Below, piece after piece: positions 43,666 through 52,970 of a stretch of DNA of 64,000 nucleotides. Position numbers and translations under genes: made by a program. The stretch covers positions 17,525 through 81,524 of the forward strand of contig JAGFJO010000080.1 of assembly GCA_024102635.1 (NCBI GenBank), read 5' to 3'. The DNA comes from Deltaproteobacteria bacterium (GTDB lineage: Bacteria; Bdellovibrionota_C; UBA2361; JAGFJO01). Below the pieces are notes generated by a model. The model saw only the letters and a program-made list of their open reading frames with translations, was not told the origin of the DNA and searched no databases. Within the stretch, counting starts at the first letter, position 1; every line of letters begins with the position of its first letter.

Positions 43666-44934
43666 ATGGATCATTTTAAACAGGACCAAAAACTACAACT
43701 AGAGCGGCGCACCTTATTCCTGCCGGTAACAGATGAAACAAAGGCGCATAGCCCGGTTGAGTTTGCACTTCCAAAGGCGCGCATTGCGATCATCGGAGCG
43801 GGGGTGCTCGGTCTTACCTGCGCAAGGGAACTGATTGAGACCGGCGGTCAGCGAGTGGTGCTTTTCGACTCGCGAAACGCAGGAGAGTTGCAGAGAACCG
43901 AGGAGGCTTTCTCCTTAAGATTGCTCATGAAGCAGTTGGGATTAGAGCTCTCAACCATGGGCGGATACTCAACTGCACACCTCAGTTTTGGCTGCCAGAC
44001 TGAAGGTAAGAACTTAACTGAAAGGCAGTTTGTCTCTGCCTTAGATCGCTTCATAGTGCGTGTAGAGCACGGGATCGCATCGTTAACCGATGGCTGCGGT
44101 TCCTTTTCGGAGTTGCAGGCCATGCCGGCATCGCAGTTTATCCGATCACTGGACCTTCCAAAATGGGCAGTTTCGATGTTGGAGTCGCGCTTGGTGATTG
44201 CAGGCGAGGCGAACCGCTCTACCGCTCTCTCGTTGCTACAGCGATTTGCCCATCAAAGGAGCAATGAGATAACCGGCGGAGAACAAGACGAGCCTCTAAA
44301 AATCTCGCCGATACGCGACTATGTGGAGCACTTAGCCTCCACTTCTCCCGAAGGCGCCGCGGGCTATCTGCACCTCAACCACACTCTTACGGCTTTGCGT
44401 AAAAAGCAGCGTGGATTCGAACTTCAGTTTGATACTGAGGGAGGCGCGGTGTTCCACTATGCGGACTATATAGTGCTGGCCGCCCCTGCCTCCGAGTTAA
44501 CTAGATCGGACCTCACTCTCTCGGGGCTTACGGACGCCCGCCTAAGGACCCTGGCAGCACTGGAGGGTGAGCCGGAGGTGAGAGCGGTCATCATAGCCGA
44601 GGGACCGCCGCATCCTGAATCCGGATTCACTACAGTTCTGATAGAAGATATTCACGGCCTGGAAGCGGACCTGTGGAGCAGCTATAGAAACGGCGGCCGG
44701 GCGGTTGAAGGAACTATTCGTACGATTCACTTATCCGAACATGATGTGGCGCCGCATAGCGCCCTATATCTGGACGAAGCACCGCTCGCATTAAACAACG
44801 AGGATCATAATCCTGCCGCGCCGCAAGGCCAGCTCGTTGCGGCAGCCATCCTTGGCAACATGCTGAAGCGAAGAGAGGAGTTTCACCCGGCGGGCCAATT
44901 CGCCAGCTTCTTGCATACACGTAAAGTAGCTTAG
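43666..44934 (+). CDS. FAD/NAD(P)-binding oxidoreductase
   Basis: 422 residues with a GGGGGAGG SD. The Rossmann dinucleotide motif IIGAGVLGLTCARELIETG begins near residue 42, with VVLFDSR as the second strand. A later ADYIVLAAPASEL block (about 265-277) is the second nucleotide-contacting strand seen in amine-oxidase/D-amino-acid-oxidase-like flavoproteins. Between them the sequence is not one I can assign to a named enzyme. About 35 residues precede the Rossmann fold. It stands alone; convergent to the next gene. Confidence 0.65.
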   Translation: MDHFKQDQKLQLERRTLFLPVTDETKAHSPVEFALPKARIAIIGAGVLGLTCARELIETGGQRVVLFDSRNAGELQRTEEAFSLRLLMKQLGLELSTMGGYSTAHLSFGCQTEGKNLTERQFVSALDRFIVRVEHGIASLTDGCGSFSELQAMPASQFIRSLDLPKWAVSMLESRLVIAGEANRSTALSLLQRFAHQRSNEITGGEQDEPLKISPIRDYVEHLASTSPEGAAGYLHLNHTLTALRKKQRGFELQFDTEGGAVFHYADYIVLAAPASELTRSDLTLSGLTDARLRTLAALEGEPEVRAVIIAEGPPHPESGFTTVLIEDIHGLEADLWSSYRNGGRAVEGTIRTIHLSEHDVAPHSALYLDEAPLALNNEDHNPAAPQGQLVAAAILGNMLKRREEFHPAGQFASFLHTRKVA

Positions 44935-44950
44935 TCTTTACGGAGTAGTC

Positions 44951-45775
44951 TTAGCTCGGCATCCCGGCAACCGGATAACGCGAGACTTCCCGTAACCTAT
45001 CCAGATTGCAAGAGCCGTCTTCACAGCCAATTGCAGTGAATTGGCGGCTTGGCTCCAGGCCGGTTCCGGTTAGATGCTCCACTACCCGGGCAACGGCATT
45101 CACCGTCATCTCATCAAGCCGCATATCGTTGGCCGAACCGGATCTGAATGGGCGAAGTTTAAGAACAGCTCCGTTCGCTCCTGCCGCCGCAAATTCATAG
45201 TTCATTGCATCGCCTGAAAATCCGACGATAATTCTCCCCTTCTCAGGCGGCTCGCTGGCCCGAACGGCCTTTATAACATCGGCGCCGGTGAAATATTCCC
45301 TTTCCCTTGCACCGCCATTCTTGGCAGAACAGATATTATAGTCTATTAGCACTGTGTCACACCCGCTCTTTACAATCTCCGATACCAATTCCTTAAGCGG
45401 CTGGTCCGTTGGAACAATGAAGGATGTTTTCCCGTTGGTAACAGATTCAAGGAGGGCCGCGTACTCAATGAGCAGCTCCGCCTGATCGTCCAACGCCACT
45501 AGATCTCTAGTACCTAAAACCTCCCTCTCAAATACCAGCCTTTCGATAAGATCAAGATACTCTCGAAATGTGAAGTTGAGCGCCGGAGCTCCAAGCTGCC
45601 TGAACGCCGCCAAAGTACGTTGACACACTCCAGTGCTGTATCTCTGAAAAGCCTCTTTAACTGTGTCTAAAGATTTTTCGCCGGGCGCTGCTTCAGGCGG
45701 AATTGCATCCTGTAATGACTTCTTCGTCTTCTCGAACATGCGCCGTAAGATAACAGGAACCAGCAGAAAAATCAT
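44951..45775 (-). CDS. Hypothetical protein with degenerate receiver-like domain
   Basis: 274 residues; an ATG at 45739 is an alternative start. The first half is helical. The second half reads CDTVLIDYNICSAKNGGARE, TGADVIKAVRASEPPEKGRI, then IIVGFSGDA and AAAGANGAVLKLRPF. The order D-x-VLIDYN, G-x-D-VI-x-R, I-VGFSGD, A-GA-G-LK parallels a CheY-type receiver domain, including the phospho-Asp (IDYN), the Ser/Thr and the Lys. An extra loop after the Asp makes this tentative. Confidence 0.5.
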   Translation of the reverse strand: MIFLLVPVILRRMFEKTKKSLQDAIPPEAAPGEKSLDTVKEAFQRYSTGVCQRTLAAFRQLGAPALNFTFREYLDLIERLVFEREVLGTRDLVALDDQAELLIEYAALLESVTNGKTSFIVPTDQPLKELVSEIVKSGCDTVLIDYNICSAKNGGAREREYFTGADVIKAVRASEPPEKGRIIVGFSGDAMNYEFAAAGANGAVLKLRPFRSGSANDMRLDEMTVNAVARVVEHLTGTGLEPSRQFTAIGCEDGSCNLDRLREVSRYPVAGMPS

Positions 45776-45860
45776 CCTTGAGAGCGCAGATGTGCTTCAA
45801 AAGGAATGAGTGCTAACTCCTATGCCTTGCTGAGCCGTGCGGCTCCCTCAGGGATTTTGG

Positions 45861-47510
45861 TTAACGGTGCCGTTTAGCATTACTGCGCGCCGCCGTCGAG
45901 GCGACCTCCTGACCGTCGAATTCAATACCGAATTCAACCCCTTTGACTCCCCCTTTTAGACGAACATTAAGAACGAAGAGATCTTCCGATATTACAAACC
46001 TGCCCAGCTCCTTCCGTTTGTTTTTGATCCGGCTCACCAACACTGCTGTCTCGCCTTTGTAGAACGAAGCGCCTTTGGCCGTAATGGTATAAACGCCGCC
46101 CTTGTTCCCTCTTTTTTTCTTGGAAGATAATTTTCCGGTAGCGCTTATCTCCCAATTAAGCTCTCCGGGTTTAACATTTACGTCGCTGGCATAAATAATC
46201 GCCAAGGAGGCGTCGACTTTGCCGCCGGACCGGGTAGCAGCCGCTAAGAGCTGGCTAGCTTCGGAGCTTTGAACCATCAACGCTTTAAGCTCGTGCGGCA
46301 AAAGAGCTTGATTGACTGACAACATTAACGCAGCCACTCCCGCTACTTGAGGCGCTGCCATCGAGGTGCCGGAGAGGTATGCGTATCCGCCGCCAAGATA
46401 AGTGCTTACAACCCCCGCTCCAGGCGCCGCGATATCAACCGAGCCAGGGCCGTAGTTTGAGAATCCTGCCAATCTGTCATCTTGTCCGATGGCGGCAACG
46501 CTTACAACGTTGCTAAGTTCGAAGGAGGCCGGGTAAAACGGCTTAATATCAAGATTCTGCGAGTTGTTACCCGCTGCTGCAACGAACAAAACTCCCGCAT
46601 CTCGCGCCCGTACAATAGCCTGTTCGAGCGCCTTTGAATTGCTTCCGGCGCTGCCCCATGATGCGTTTATAACTCTTGCTCCGTTTGCAACAGCGTAGTC
46701 GATTGCTTGAATAGCAGCCGTGGTAGTCCCAAATCCGTCGCCGCCGATGAACTTAAGAGTCATGAGCCGTACATTCCATGCAACGCCGGCGATTCCGGCT
46801 CCGTTATTTGCCTCAGCGCCGATAATTCCAGCCACATGGGTGCCATGACCCAATTCGTCAGTGGGCGGCAGGCCGGAATCCACGAAGTTAAACCCATGTA
46901 CGTCATCCACGAATCCGTTGCCGTCATCGTCAATCATGTTACCGGCGATCTCGCCCGGGTTGATCCAGAGGTTTGCCTTCAGATCCTCATGGTCAAGCTC
47001 TGCCCCGCTATCAATTACCGCCACTACAATCTCCTCACTTCCGGTAGTTTGGTCCCAAGCAGAAGAGAGCTTCATTGAACCTATCGAGTACATTAAACCG
47101 GAGTGAGTATCTGCCGGAAGAGCCGCCGTTTCAAAAATAAAGTTCGGCTCGCACCAATAGTCCTCTCTGCTCAGATTCCTAGAGGCGAGGGCCGAGCCGC
47201 ACTTCTCCTCCAGTGAGTGAAGCTCCGCCGAATCACCTTTAATTCCATCGAACGCTGCCGACTGTGCTTGAACCTTGATGACTCCTCCCGGAAGTACGCC
47301 GGATTGGGAGAGCCGATCAGCTGCGGACTTTGATACAGCCGCCGCCTTTGGAACAAGCAGCAGCTCTCCCGGCACTGCCTTAGGGGCTGCCGATGCTGAG
47401 AGTGATTGAAACAGCAAGAGACAGAGGGCGGAAATGAGGGTGTGTAACCCGTTACCCAAAGGAGCGGTTAATTTATCTGTAAATTTCGCTAACTTACCTT
47501 TACCCTGCAC
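45861..47510 (-). CDS. Subtilisin-like serine protease (S8 family), exported
   Basis: 549 residues from a GTG at 47510 with no SD. A signal peptide spans about residues 15-42. A prodomain-like stretch of about 100 residues (GELLLVPKAAA onward) precedes the catalytic domain with D167 (AVIDSGAELDHEDL), H222 (GHGTHVAGI) and S383 (GTSMAAPQVAGVAALM). A C-terminal beta-rich domain of about 110 residues with a very basic SSKKKRGNKGG loop follows. Probably periplasmic or secreted. The gene has its own upstream promoter. Confidence 0.92.
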   Translation of the reverse strand: MQGKGKLAKFTDKLTAPLGNGLHTLISALCLLLFQSLSASAAPKAVPGELLLVPKAAAVSKSAADRLSQSGVLPGGVIKVQAQSAAFDGIKGDSAELHSLEEKCGSALASRNLSREDYWCEPNFIFETAALPADTHSGLMYSIGSMKLSSAWDQTTGSEEIVVAVIDSGAELDHEDLKANLWINPGEIAGNMIDDDGNGFVDDVHGFNFVDSGLPPTDELGHGTHVAGIIGAEANNGAGIAGVAWNVRLMTLKFIGGDGFGTTTAAIQAIDYAVANGARVINASWGSAGSNSKALEQAIVRARDAGVLFVAAAGNNSQNLDIKPFYPASFELSNVVSVAAIGQDDRLAGFSNYGPGSVDIAAPGAGVVSTYLGGGYAYLSGTSMAAPQVAGVAALMLSVNQALLPHELKALMVQSSEASQLLAAATRSGGKVDASLAIIYASDVNVKPGELNWEISATGKLSSKKKRGNKGGVYTITAKGASFYKGETAVLVSRIKNKRKELGRFVISEDLFVLNVRLKGGVKGVEFGIEFDGQEVASTAARSNAKRHR

Positions 47511-47887
47511 AGTTATGAAGGTCGGTGGGTAACGGCTTTCCTATGACAGTATAGGACTAAAATGAACTGATAGGGTGTCTTGGACCCGTATATAAACAGT
47601 TGGTTATAGTAGGTAATAGTAGGTTTAAGTCAAAAATGGTTGAGATACTTATCGCCCTCTAGTGAGTCTTCTTATCCGATTTAGAGCGGCAAGTCTTCAT
47701 CTTCCTCATCATCCTCCTCTAACCATCATCCTGCACCTGCACATTACTCTTAGCTTTCGCTTCCTTTCCTTCCTCATTTCTCTCTCCATTCTAGTCAGTT
47801 TATACACTTAACTGACTGTCCAGAAAAAGTGGGGAACTCCACAAGATAAAGAGGAAGTGCAGGTACAGTAGGAAGATCCGTCGTCGA
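47511..47887. other. Intergenic region with promoter for the protease and pyrimidine-rich tract
   Basis: On the minus strand TTGACT (47633-47628), 16 bp and TACTAT (47611-47606) form a promoter candidate for the subtilase; the -10 lies in a 10-bp tandem repeat (ATAGTAGGTA, ATAGTAGGTT, 47606-47625). 47690-47790 is strongly pyrimidine-rich and includes TCCTGCACCTGCAC (47729-47742), which recurs at 51329. An AGTCAGTT/AACTGACT hairpin lies at 47793-47817. No gene is seen. Confidence 0.4.
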
Positions 47888-48574
47888 TTAAGACAATTCC
47901 TTAATCAACCTAACGCAGCCGTCAACAGCCCCTGTGCGAAAGCAGCGGTAGCCGGACTCCTCGATGCCGGCAGGCACTTTGGGATCAATAAGAAACTTTA
48001 GCGAAGATCTCGGAACGAACTCCACAAGACTAGCAGCCGGATAAACGACAAGAGAGGTTCCAATTACGACAAAGACCTCCGCTTGAGCTGCAACATCAAT
48101 GGCTGCCTCCATCATAGGCACCGCTTCTCCAAACCACACCACGTGCGGGCGGAGCTGCGAACCCTTTTCGCATTTTTTGCCCATAGGTATCTGCCAGCCC
48201 TCGATATCATAGATCAGTCGAGGGTCCAACGAGCTTTGCGCCTTGCGAATCTGGCCGTGTAAATGCAATACGTCCGTAGAACCCGCCCTCTCATGCAGAT
48301 CATCGATATTTTGAGTGATAATTGTGACCCGGTATCTATCCTCAAGCTGCGCCAGTGCCAGATGGGCTCCGTTCGGCTGCGACTCTATTACAGCCTTACG
48401 TCTCTCGTCATAGAAACGTTGCACTAGCTGGGGGTTCCGCCTCCAGGCCTCCGGGGTAGCAACCTCCTCTATGCTGTAGCCTTCCCAAAGTCCGTCGTGA
48501 TCGCGGAAAGTTTTAAGTCCACTCTCCGCGCTTATCCCTGCCCCTGTAAGAGCTATCAAACGTCTCTTTTTCAT
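47888..48574 (-). CDS. Sir2-family NAD-dependent protein deacylase, zinc-motif-free
   Basis: 228 residues from the ATG at 48574. ALTGAGISAESGLKTFRDHDGLW is the NAD-binding block; TQNIDDLHERAG and LHLHG carry the catalytic His; RPHVVWFGEAVP and VIGTSLVVYPAA complete the Sir2 core. Of the four zinc Cys of CobB only one (KKCEKGSQLRP) is present and the zinc module is shortened. I recall the same CEKGSQLRPHVVWFGE form in Bacteroidetes proteins. It starts 4 bp after the pepF stop, so the pair is co-transcribed. Removes acyl groups from lysines in the cytoplasm. Confidence 0.88.
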   Translation of the reverse strand: MKKRRLIALTGAGISAESGLKTFRDHDGLWEGYSIEEVATPEAWRRNPQLVQRFYDERRKAVIESQPNGAHLALAQLEDRYRVTIITQNIDDLHERAGSTDVLHLHGQIRKAQSSLDPRLIYDIEGWQIPMGKKCEKGSQLRPHVVWFGEAVPMMEAAIDVAAQAEVFVVIGTSLVVYPAASLVEFVPRSSLKFLIDPKVPAGIEESGYRCFRTGAVDGCVRLIKELS

Positions 48575-48578
48575 TCGG

Positions 48579-50354
48579 TCATTTTCGGGAAAGAACGGTG
48601 AGCTCGCCGACCAGCTGCTCAATGATATCTATTCCCTGCTTCCAAACCGCACTGCTATTCAAGTTCACACCTATATCTTTCAATGCCTCACCGGGGTTTT
48701 TACTGGAACCGAGCGAATAGTAGTGACTCAACTTACGGGCAAAGCCGCTGCCTTCTTCTTTGAAGCGCGCGAAAAATATCAACGCAAGAAGCTGCCCATA
48801 TGAATATGCATATACGTAAAAAGGAGTATGCAGAAAGTGAGGTATATAACTCCAGAGCACTTCGCTTCCTGGAGATAACTTGACCGATGATCCATACAGC
48901 TGGCGCTGACGCTTCTGCCAGATCTCGGAGATCGCAGCCGCGGAAAGCTCCCCTTTCTTTCTTCTAAGATCATGAAAATCTTTCTCAAATAGATACATCG
49001 AGATCTGCCGGTACACCGTAGCGATGATACTATCAATCTTGAAAGCAAGCAGCGCGGCGAGTTCCCCTTTTGCTGTAGACTCCGAACGCAGCTTGTCAAA
49101 AAGCAGCATCTCGCCAAACGTACTGGCGGATTCGCAGATCGTAAGAGGCGCGTCGTAGTTAAGATAGTTCTGCCCTCTCATCAAGCAGGCATGCAGCGCA
49201 TGCCCCATCTCGTGGGCCAGAGTAAAAACGTCTCTCAGGTTTCCCTGAAAGTTTATGAATATATAAGGATGAAGATCGGGTGTTCCGAATGAACAAAAAG
49301 CTCCGCCCCTTTTCCCTGCCCGCTTGGCAGCATCGATCCACCGCTTGGTGAAAAAATTATCGGCCTCTTTTGCAAGCTGCGAAGAGAAATTCCCAAAAGC
49401 CGATACCACCATCTTTCTTGCCTGCTCGAATGTGTATCGCTGCTGGCTTCCTTTGAGCGGAGCATACCGGTCATAAAGCTGGAAATCTTTGAGGCCCAAG
49501 AGCTTGGCTTTTAGCTTATAGTAACGCTGCACCAGACGGTAACTTTGCTGAAGCGCAGATGAGAGCGCATCAACGCTTTTCTGCTCTACTTCGTTGTCAA
49601 GGTGACGCGCGCTTTCCGGCAGAGCAAAATTTCTGCGGCGGTCCATCGTCTGCTTGCTGCCGGCCAGGGTGTTGAATATAAAGGTGAGCCGCCAAAGGTC
49701 GCCCTTAAGCCCCTGCACTAAAGAGCTCAAGGCCTCTTTTCTTGTACTCCGCTTCTCATGACTTAAAAGATGCAGCACCTCGGTTTCGCTTACCTTGCGA
49801 AACTTTCCACCGGCCTTGATATCGAACTGCTTGTGCGAGAACTCCTGATCAAAAAGCCGCACGAACGCCATCGCCCCGGTCAAACTTAGATCATTGACCA
49901 AGGTTTCTTGCTCCTCGGGGAGCTTATGGCGTTTCTGCTGAATGAGCTTCTGAAGATAGTTTCGGTATTGAGAGAGGCTTTTCGCTGACGCCAGAGACTT
50001 TATCGTCCTCTGCGGCAGAGCCATTATTTCAAGCTCGAAAAACACCAACTTGTTATATACCTGAGAGGCGAAATGCCTGGTGTCCTGAAGAAATGCGCCG
50101 TGCCGCTCATTCGATGCATCCTCGGCAAACAGCAGTCCGGCGTATATCGAAGGTTTTGCGAGTTGGAGCAGAATTGACTCGTACTGAGTCAGCGCCCTTA
50201 AAAATCTTTTGGGGCTCCTTGCATGATCCGATATCTTGCCGCGGTTAGTGCGCACAAAGGTTTCGGCTGCGGCAGAGATCAACTCGCGATCACGTTTTAA
50301 TTTATTGTCACTGGGAGAGCCGTAAAGATCTCTAAGATTCCAAGCCGGAAGCAA
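48579..50354 (-). CDS. pepF: Oligoendopeptidase F (M3 family metallopeptidase)
   Basis: 591 residues, normal for PepF. The zinc motif H381-E-M-G-H385 lies in VFTLAHEMGHALHAC, preceded by the family block PYIFINFQGNLRD, and followed by ESASTFGEMLLFD with the third ligand Glu. It cleaves peptides of roughly 7-17 residues in the cytoplasm. The start is a TTG (50354) with a strong GGAGGAG SD five to eight bases upstream. It is co-transcribed with the Sir2 gene. Confidence 0.93.
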   Translation of the reverse strand: MLPAWNLRDLYGSPSDNKLKRDRELISAAAETFVRTNRGKISDHARSPKRFLRALTQYESILLQLAKPSIYAGLLFAEDASNERHGAFLQDTRHFASQVYNKLVFFELEIMALPQRTIKSLASAKSLSQYRNYLQKLIQQKRHKLPEEQETLVNDLSLTGAMAFVRLFDQEFSHKQFDIKAGGKFRKVSETEVLHLLSHEKRSTRKEALSSLVQGLKGDLWRLTFIFNTLAGSKQTMDRRRNFALPESARHLDNEVEQKSVDALSSALQQSYRLVQRYYKLKAKLLGLKDFQLYDRYAPLKGSQQRYTFEQARKMVVSAFGNFSSQLAKEADNFFTKRWIDAAKRAGKRGGAFCSFGTPDLHPYIFINFQGNLRDVFTLAHEMGHALHACLMRGQNYLNYDAPLTICESASTFGEMLLFDKLRSESTAKGELAALLAFKIDSIIATVYRQISMYLFEKDFHDLRRKKGELSAAAISEIWQKRQRQLYGSSVKLSPGSEVLWSYIPHFLHTPFYVYAYSYGQLLALIFFARFKEEGSGFARKLSHYYSLGSSKNPGEALKDIGVNLNSSAVWKQGIDIIEQLVGELTVLSRK

Positions 50355-50720
50355 TATCTCCTCCTATCGTAAAAAACATCAGCCAGGCTAACTTAAGCCA
50401 ATCGAAGCCGAGCCTGCGCAAAATCATTAATTCTTCTAGGCGGTTATTTGCCGCATGAAGTTTGCGGCAGTATACTACCATCCGGCCATAACAAACATAG
50501 GCCTCATCTGGTATGAGAGCCTTTCAGCAAATGCTGAAAGCCCTTATCGAGAGAGAGAAGCGAGAGGGTTTTTTCTCGATTCTTGTGTCTGATCGGTTTG
50601 CCGGGGCAGCCTTAAGTTGCAGATTTCCGCTGCATTTTAATGCTTCCCCGGCTGCGCGGCCTCTCAAATGGAACCATGGGTGGTTCCAGCCGCAGGCTGG
50701 TCAGATGCACGGAGGGAAAG
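50355..50720. promoter_or_regulatory. csrA upstream region and leader with hairpins
   Basis: No gene is seen. 50521-50540 is a perfect CTTTCAGCA/TGCTGAAAG hairpin. ATCGAGA (from about 50547) pairs with TCTCGAT near 50576 across a GGG-TTTTTT segment. Just before the csrA SD lie GGAACCA-TGGG-TGGTTCC (50670-50687) and CCAGCC-GCA-GGCTGG (50686-50700); they share bases 50686-50687 and so compete. The SD GCACGGAGGGA (50708-50718) resembles a CsrA-binding site, suggesting autoregulation. Confidence 0.5.
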
Positions 50721-50912
50721 ATGCTCGTGTTAAGTCGCAAGGAGCGGGAACGGATCCAGATTGGCGCTGACATCTCTGTGACCGTTGTACGGTTACGGAA
50801 TGGAAGCGTTCAGCTTGGAATCGAAGCCCCGCGCGAGGTTCGGGTTTTACGTGGGGAGCTTGATCCTCACAACCCGGACCAGCCGTCTGCTAAGGAAGGT
50901 TCTCCGGTGTAA
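50721..50912 (+). CDS. csrA: Carbon storage regulator CsrA (RsmA)
   Basis: 63 residues from the ATG at 50721 with a GGAGGG SD; longer in-frame starts at 50640 lack one. MLVLSRKERERIQIG opens the protein, followed by ISVTVVRLRNGSVQLGIEAPREVRVLRGEL, the complete CsrA fold including L4, R6 and the VRVLRGE RNA-binding strand. Tail residues after about 50 are Pro/Ser-rich. CsrA dimers bind GGA-containing hairpin loops in mRNA leaders and control translation. No flagellar genes or fliW are nearby. Confidence 0.95.
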   Translation: MLVLSRKERERIQIGADISVTVVRLRNGSVQLGIEAPREVRVLRGELDPHNPDQPSAKEGSPV

Positions 50913-51546
50913 TGGCCTGAGAACTCAGCAGATGGGGTAGCGCACGAGCTACCGCCCGCCCCCGGTGCCGGCACGTCAGTTAACACTGATGAGCATGGCG
51001 CCGGGGGTTGGGCACTTTAAAGCTTCTCTTTCTCGTCCATTCGATAGACCCTGAGCGGGTGCAACGAGTCGAAGGGTCGACTCGCGCCTTGGACCCTGAG
51101 CGAGCGTGCGCGAGTCGAAGGGCGGCGCTCGCTCATAACAATCCATCCCCTCTGCGCCTACTCGCTTCGCTCGTAGTGCTACGGGGGACAAGTTTCAAGG
51201 TGTGTAACTTCAATTTTCCAGGAAATGTTCCAAGGGGGAAGGCTACTTCGCTCCCAGAGAAAATTGAGGGCAGAATGAAGAGAACTCACCCTCCTATTCC
51301 TCCTCTTAACTCTTAATTCTCATCCTCTTCCTGCACCTGCACCTTCTCCTGCCCCACAGGGCTGAAGGTCAATATATTAATCCTCACCCGCTTACCCATG
51401 GCTTACCAACATTACCGGTACCCGATTTTACTATTATTCGACTCATGATCTATTGACACGTCCGCTAATTGTTTGGCATACCATACTTGGCCTTGCCACA
51501 TAGGTGGCCGTGTTTATGTATGAATCGTATCGTATAGGAGACTAGG
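50913..51546. other. Long intergenic region before the porin gene
   Basis: No supported gene. It holds the palindromic repeats at 51047-51122, a pyrimidine-rich stretch at about 51285-51350 that includes TCCTGCACCTGCAC (51329-51342), and a candidate porin promoter TTGACA (51453-51458) with an 18-bp spacer to a weak CATACC. Confidence 0.4.
51047..51122. repeat. Two copies of a palindromic CCCTGAGC...GTCGAAGGG element
   Basis: Copy 1 (51047-51078) and copy 2 (51091-51122) both read GACCCTGAGC at one end and GAGTCGAAGGG at the other, with different centres. I recall CCCTGAGC/GTCGAAGGG elements as dispersed repeats in many environmental genomes. A further hairpin-forming stretch with CTCGCTTCGCTCG follows at about 51163. 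Confidence 0.6.
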
Positions 51547-52899
51547 ATGAGTAAAGTAATTAAAGGCCTAGCGCTTGGGATGATGGCGGTAATGCCCTGC
51601 TCCCTCGCACTGGCTGATACGGCAAGTGAGATAGCCGATCTACGTAGACGGCTTGATATGCTTGAGCAGAAGCAAGCCGCGGAGAGCGCCCAGATAGAGG
51701 CGAAAACCGACACTCTAGCCAAAGAGATTGATCGCACAAAGCTGGGGCAGATCCTGCCTGAAAAGGCGGAGCTGAAGAGCGAGTGGGGCTTGGGACCTGC
51801 AGCCTCCAGTGTTTATGGAGTAAAGCAAGGGCTATCCATCGGCGGATACGGTGAAGGCCAGTACCGAGCATTTGTGGACGACGCTAACGGGAAAAAAGAT
51901 AATGCCGACCTTCTGCGTGTCATTACCTACCTCGGCTACAAATTCGACGAAAATATCATCTTTAATTCGGAGATCGAATTCGAGCATGCCACTACGGGCG
52001 GTATCGGAGGCGACAGCGGAGAGGAAGAGGGCGAGGTCTCAGTTGAGTTTGCTTATCTTGACTTCCTAATGAACGAAGCGGCCAATGCAAGAGTTGGTTT
52101 GGTGCTCGTTCCGATGGGCTTCATCAACGAGATTCATGAACCGCCATACTTCCACGGCGTAAGACGCCCCGAAGTGGAGCAGGTAATTATCCCGTCAACT
52201 TGGAGAGAGAACGGTTTCGGTCTTTTCGGCGCATTCGATGCTGCAGGAAAGGTTGAATACCGTACCTATCTTGTTAATGGTCTTAGAGCGTCGCGCTTTA
52301 AGGCTAGCGGCATTCGAAGCGGCCGGCAGAACGGCAACCGCGCCCTGTTTGAAGATGTTGCTTGGACAACTCGCATCGACTACCTGCCTGAGGCCATCCC
52401 CGGCTTCTTAGCAGGCGGTTCTTGGTGGCTTGGAAACTCCGGACAGGATGAAACTTTCGCCGGCGAGGAGCCCAGCGTATTCACAATTCTCGGCGAGGCA
52501 CATGCTCAGTACCGCCGCGACCTCCTTGAGCTTAGAGTGCTAGGCTCATGGGGTCATATCGATGATGCTGATTTGTTAAGCGCCGCAGCGGGAGAGACGA
52601 TCGGCGAGGACTTCTACGGCTGGTATGCGGAGGCTGCTTACAACGTGCTCCCGCACTTCATGCCGGAATCAACCCACTACCTTGCGCCGTTCGTTCGCTT
52701 CGAGCAGCTCGACACGCAGTCGGGCGTTCCAAGTGGATTCGCAAAAGACGAGTCGCAAGATAAGGACGTTTACACGGTCGGTTTAACTTATAAACCGCAC
52801 CCCGATGTAGCGCTAAAACTTGACTACCGTAACTTCCAGACCGAAGGGAACCGCAAGACAGCGGATGAGGTTGCGTTAGGATTCGGTTTCGCGTTCTAA
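51547..52899 (+). CDS. Outer-membrane porin with N-terminal coiled coil
   Basis: 450 residues. A signal peptide ends near LALA/D (residue 23); residues about 25-60 are a coiled coil (EIADLRRRLDMLEQKQ); from about 90 on there are amphipathic strands (GLSIGGYGEGQYRAF, YLGYKFDENIIFNSEIEFEH) resembling OprO/P-type or carbohydrate porins, ending VALGFGFAF with the C-terminal Phe used for barrel assembly. Substrate is not evident. A strong terminator follows, separating it from the flavin module downstream. Confidence 0.85.
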   Translation: MSKVIKGLALGMMAVMPCSLALADTASEIADLRRRLDMLEQKQAAESAQIEAKTDTLAKEIDRTKLGQILPEKAELKSEWGLGPAASSVYGVKQGLSIGGYGEGQYRAFVDDANGKKDNADLLRVITYLGYKFDENIIFNSEIEFEHATTGGIGGDSGEEEGEVSVEFAYLDFLMNEAANARVGLVLVPMGFINEIHEPPYFHGVRRPEVEQVIIPSTWRENGFGLFGAFDAAGKVEYRTYLVNGLRASRFKASGIRSGRQNGNRALFEDVAWTTRIDYLPEAIPGFLAGGSWWLGNSGQDETFAGEEPSVFTILGEAHAQYRRDLLELRVLGSWGHIDDADLLSAAAGETIGEDFYGWYAEAAYNVLPHFMPESTHYLAPFVRFEQLDTQSGVPSGFAKDESQDKDVYTVGLTYKPHPDVALKLDYRNFQTEGNRKTADEVALGFGFAF

Positions 52900-52933
52900 A
52901 TTTCTTATCTCTGAAGCACACAACACACTACTC

Positions 52934-52970
52934 GCCCATCCGTCTGAGCCGTCAGACGGGTGGGCTTTTT
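52934..52970 (+). terminator. Intrinsic terminator of the porin gene
   Basis: GCCCATCCGTCTGA and its complement (one G-T pair) form a 14-bp stem with a 4-nt loop, followed by TTTTT. Confidence 0.9.
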
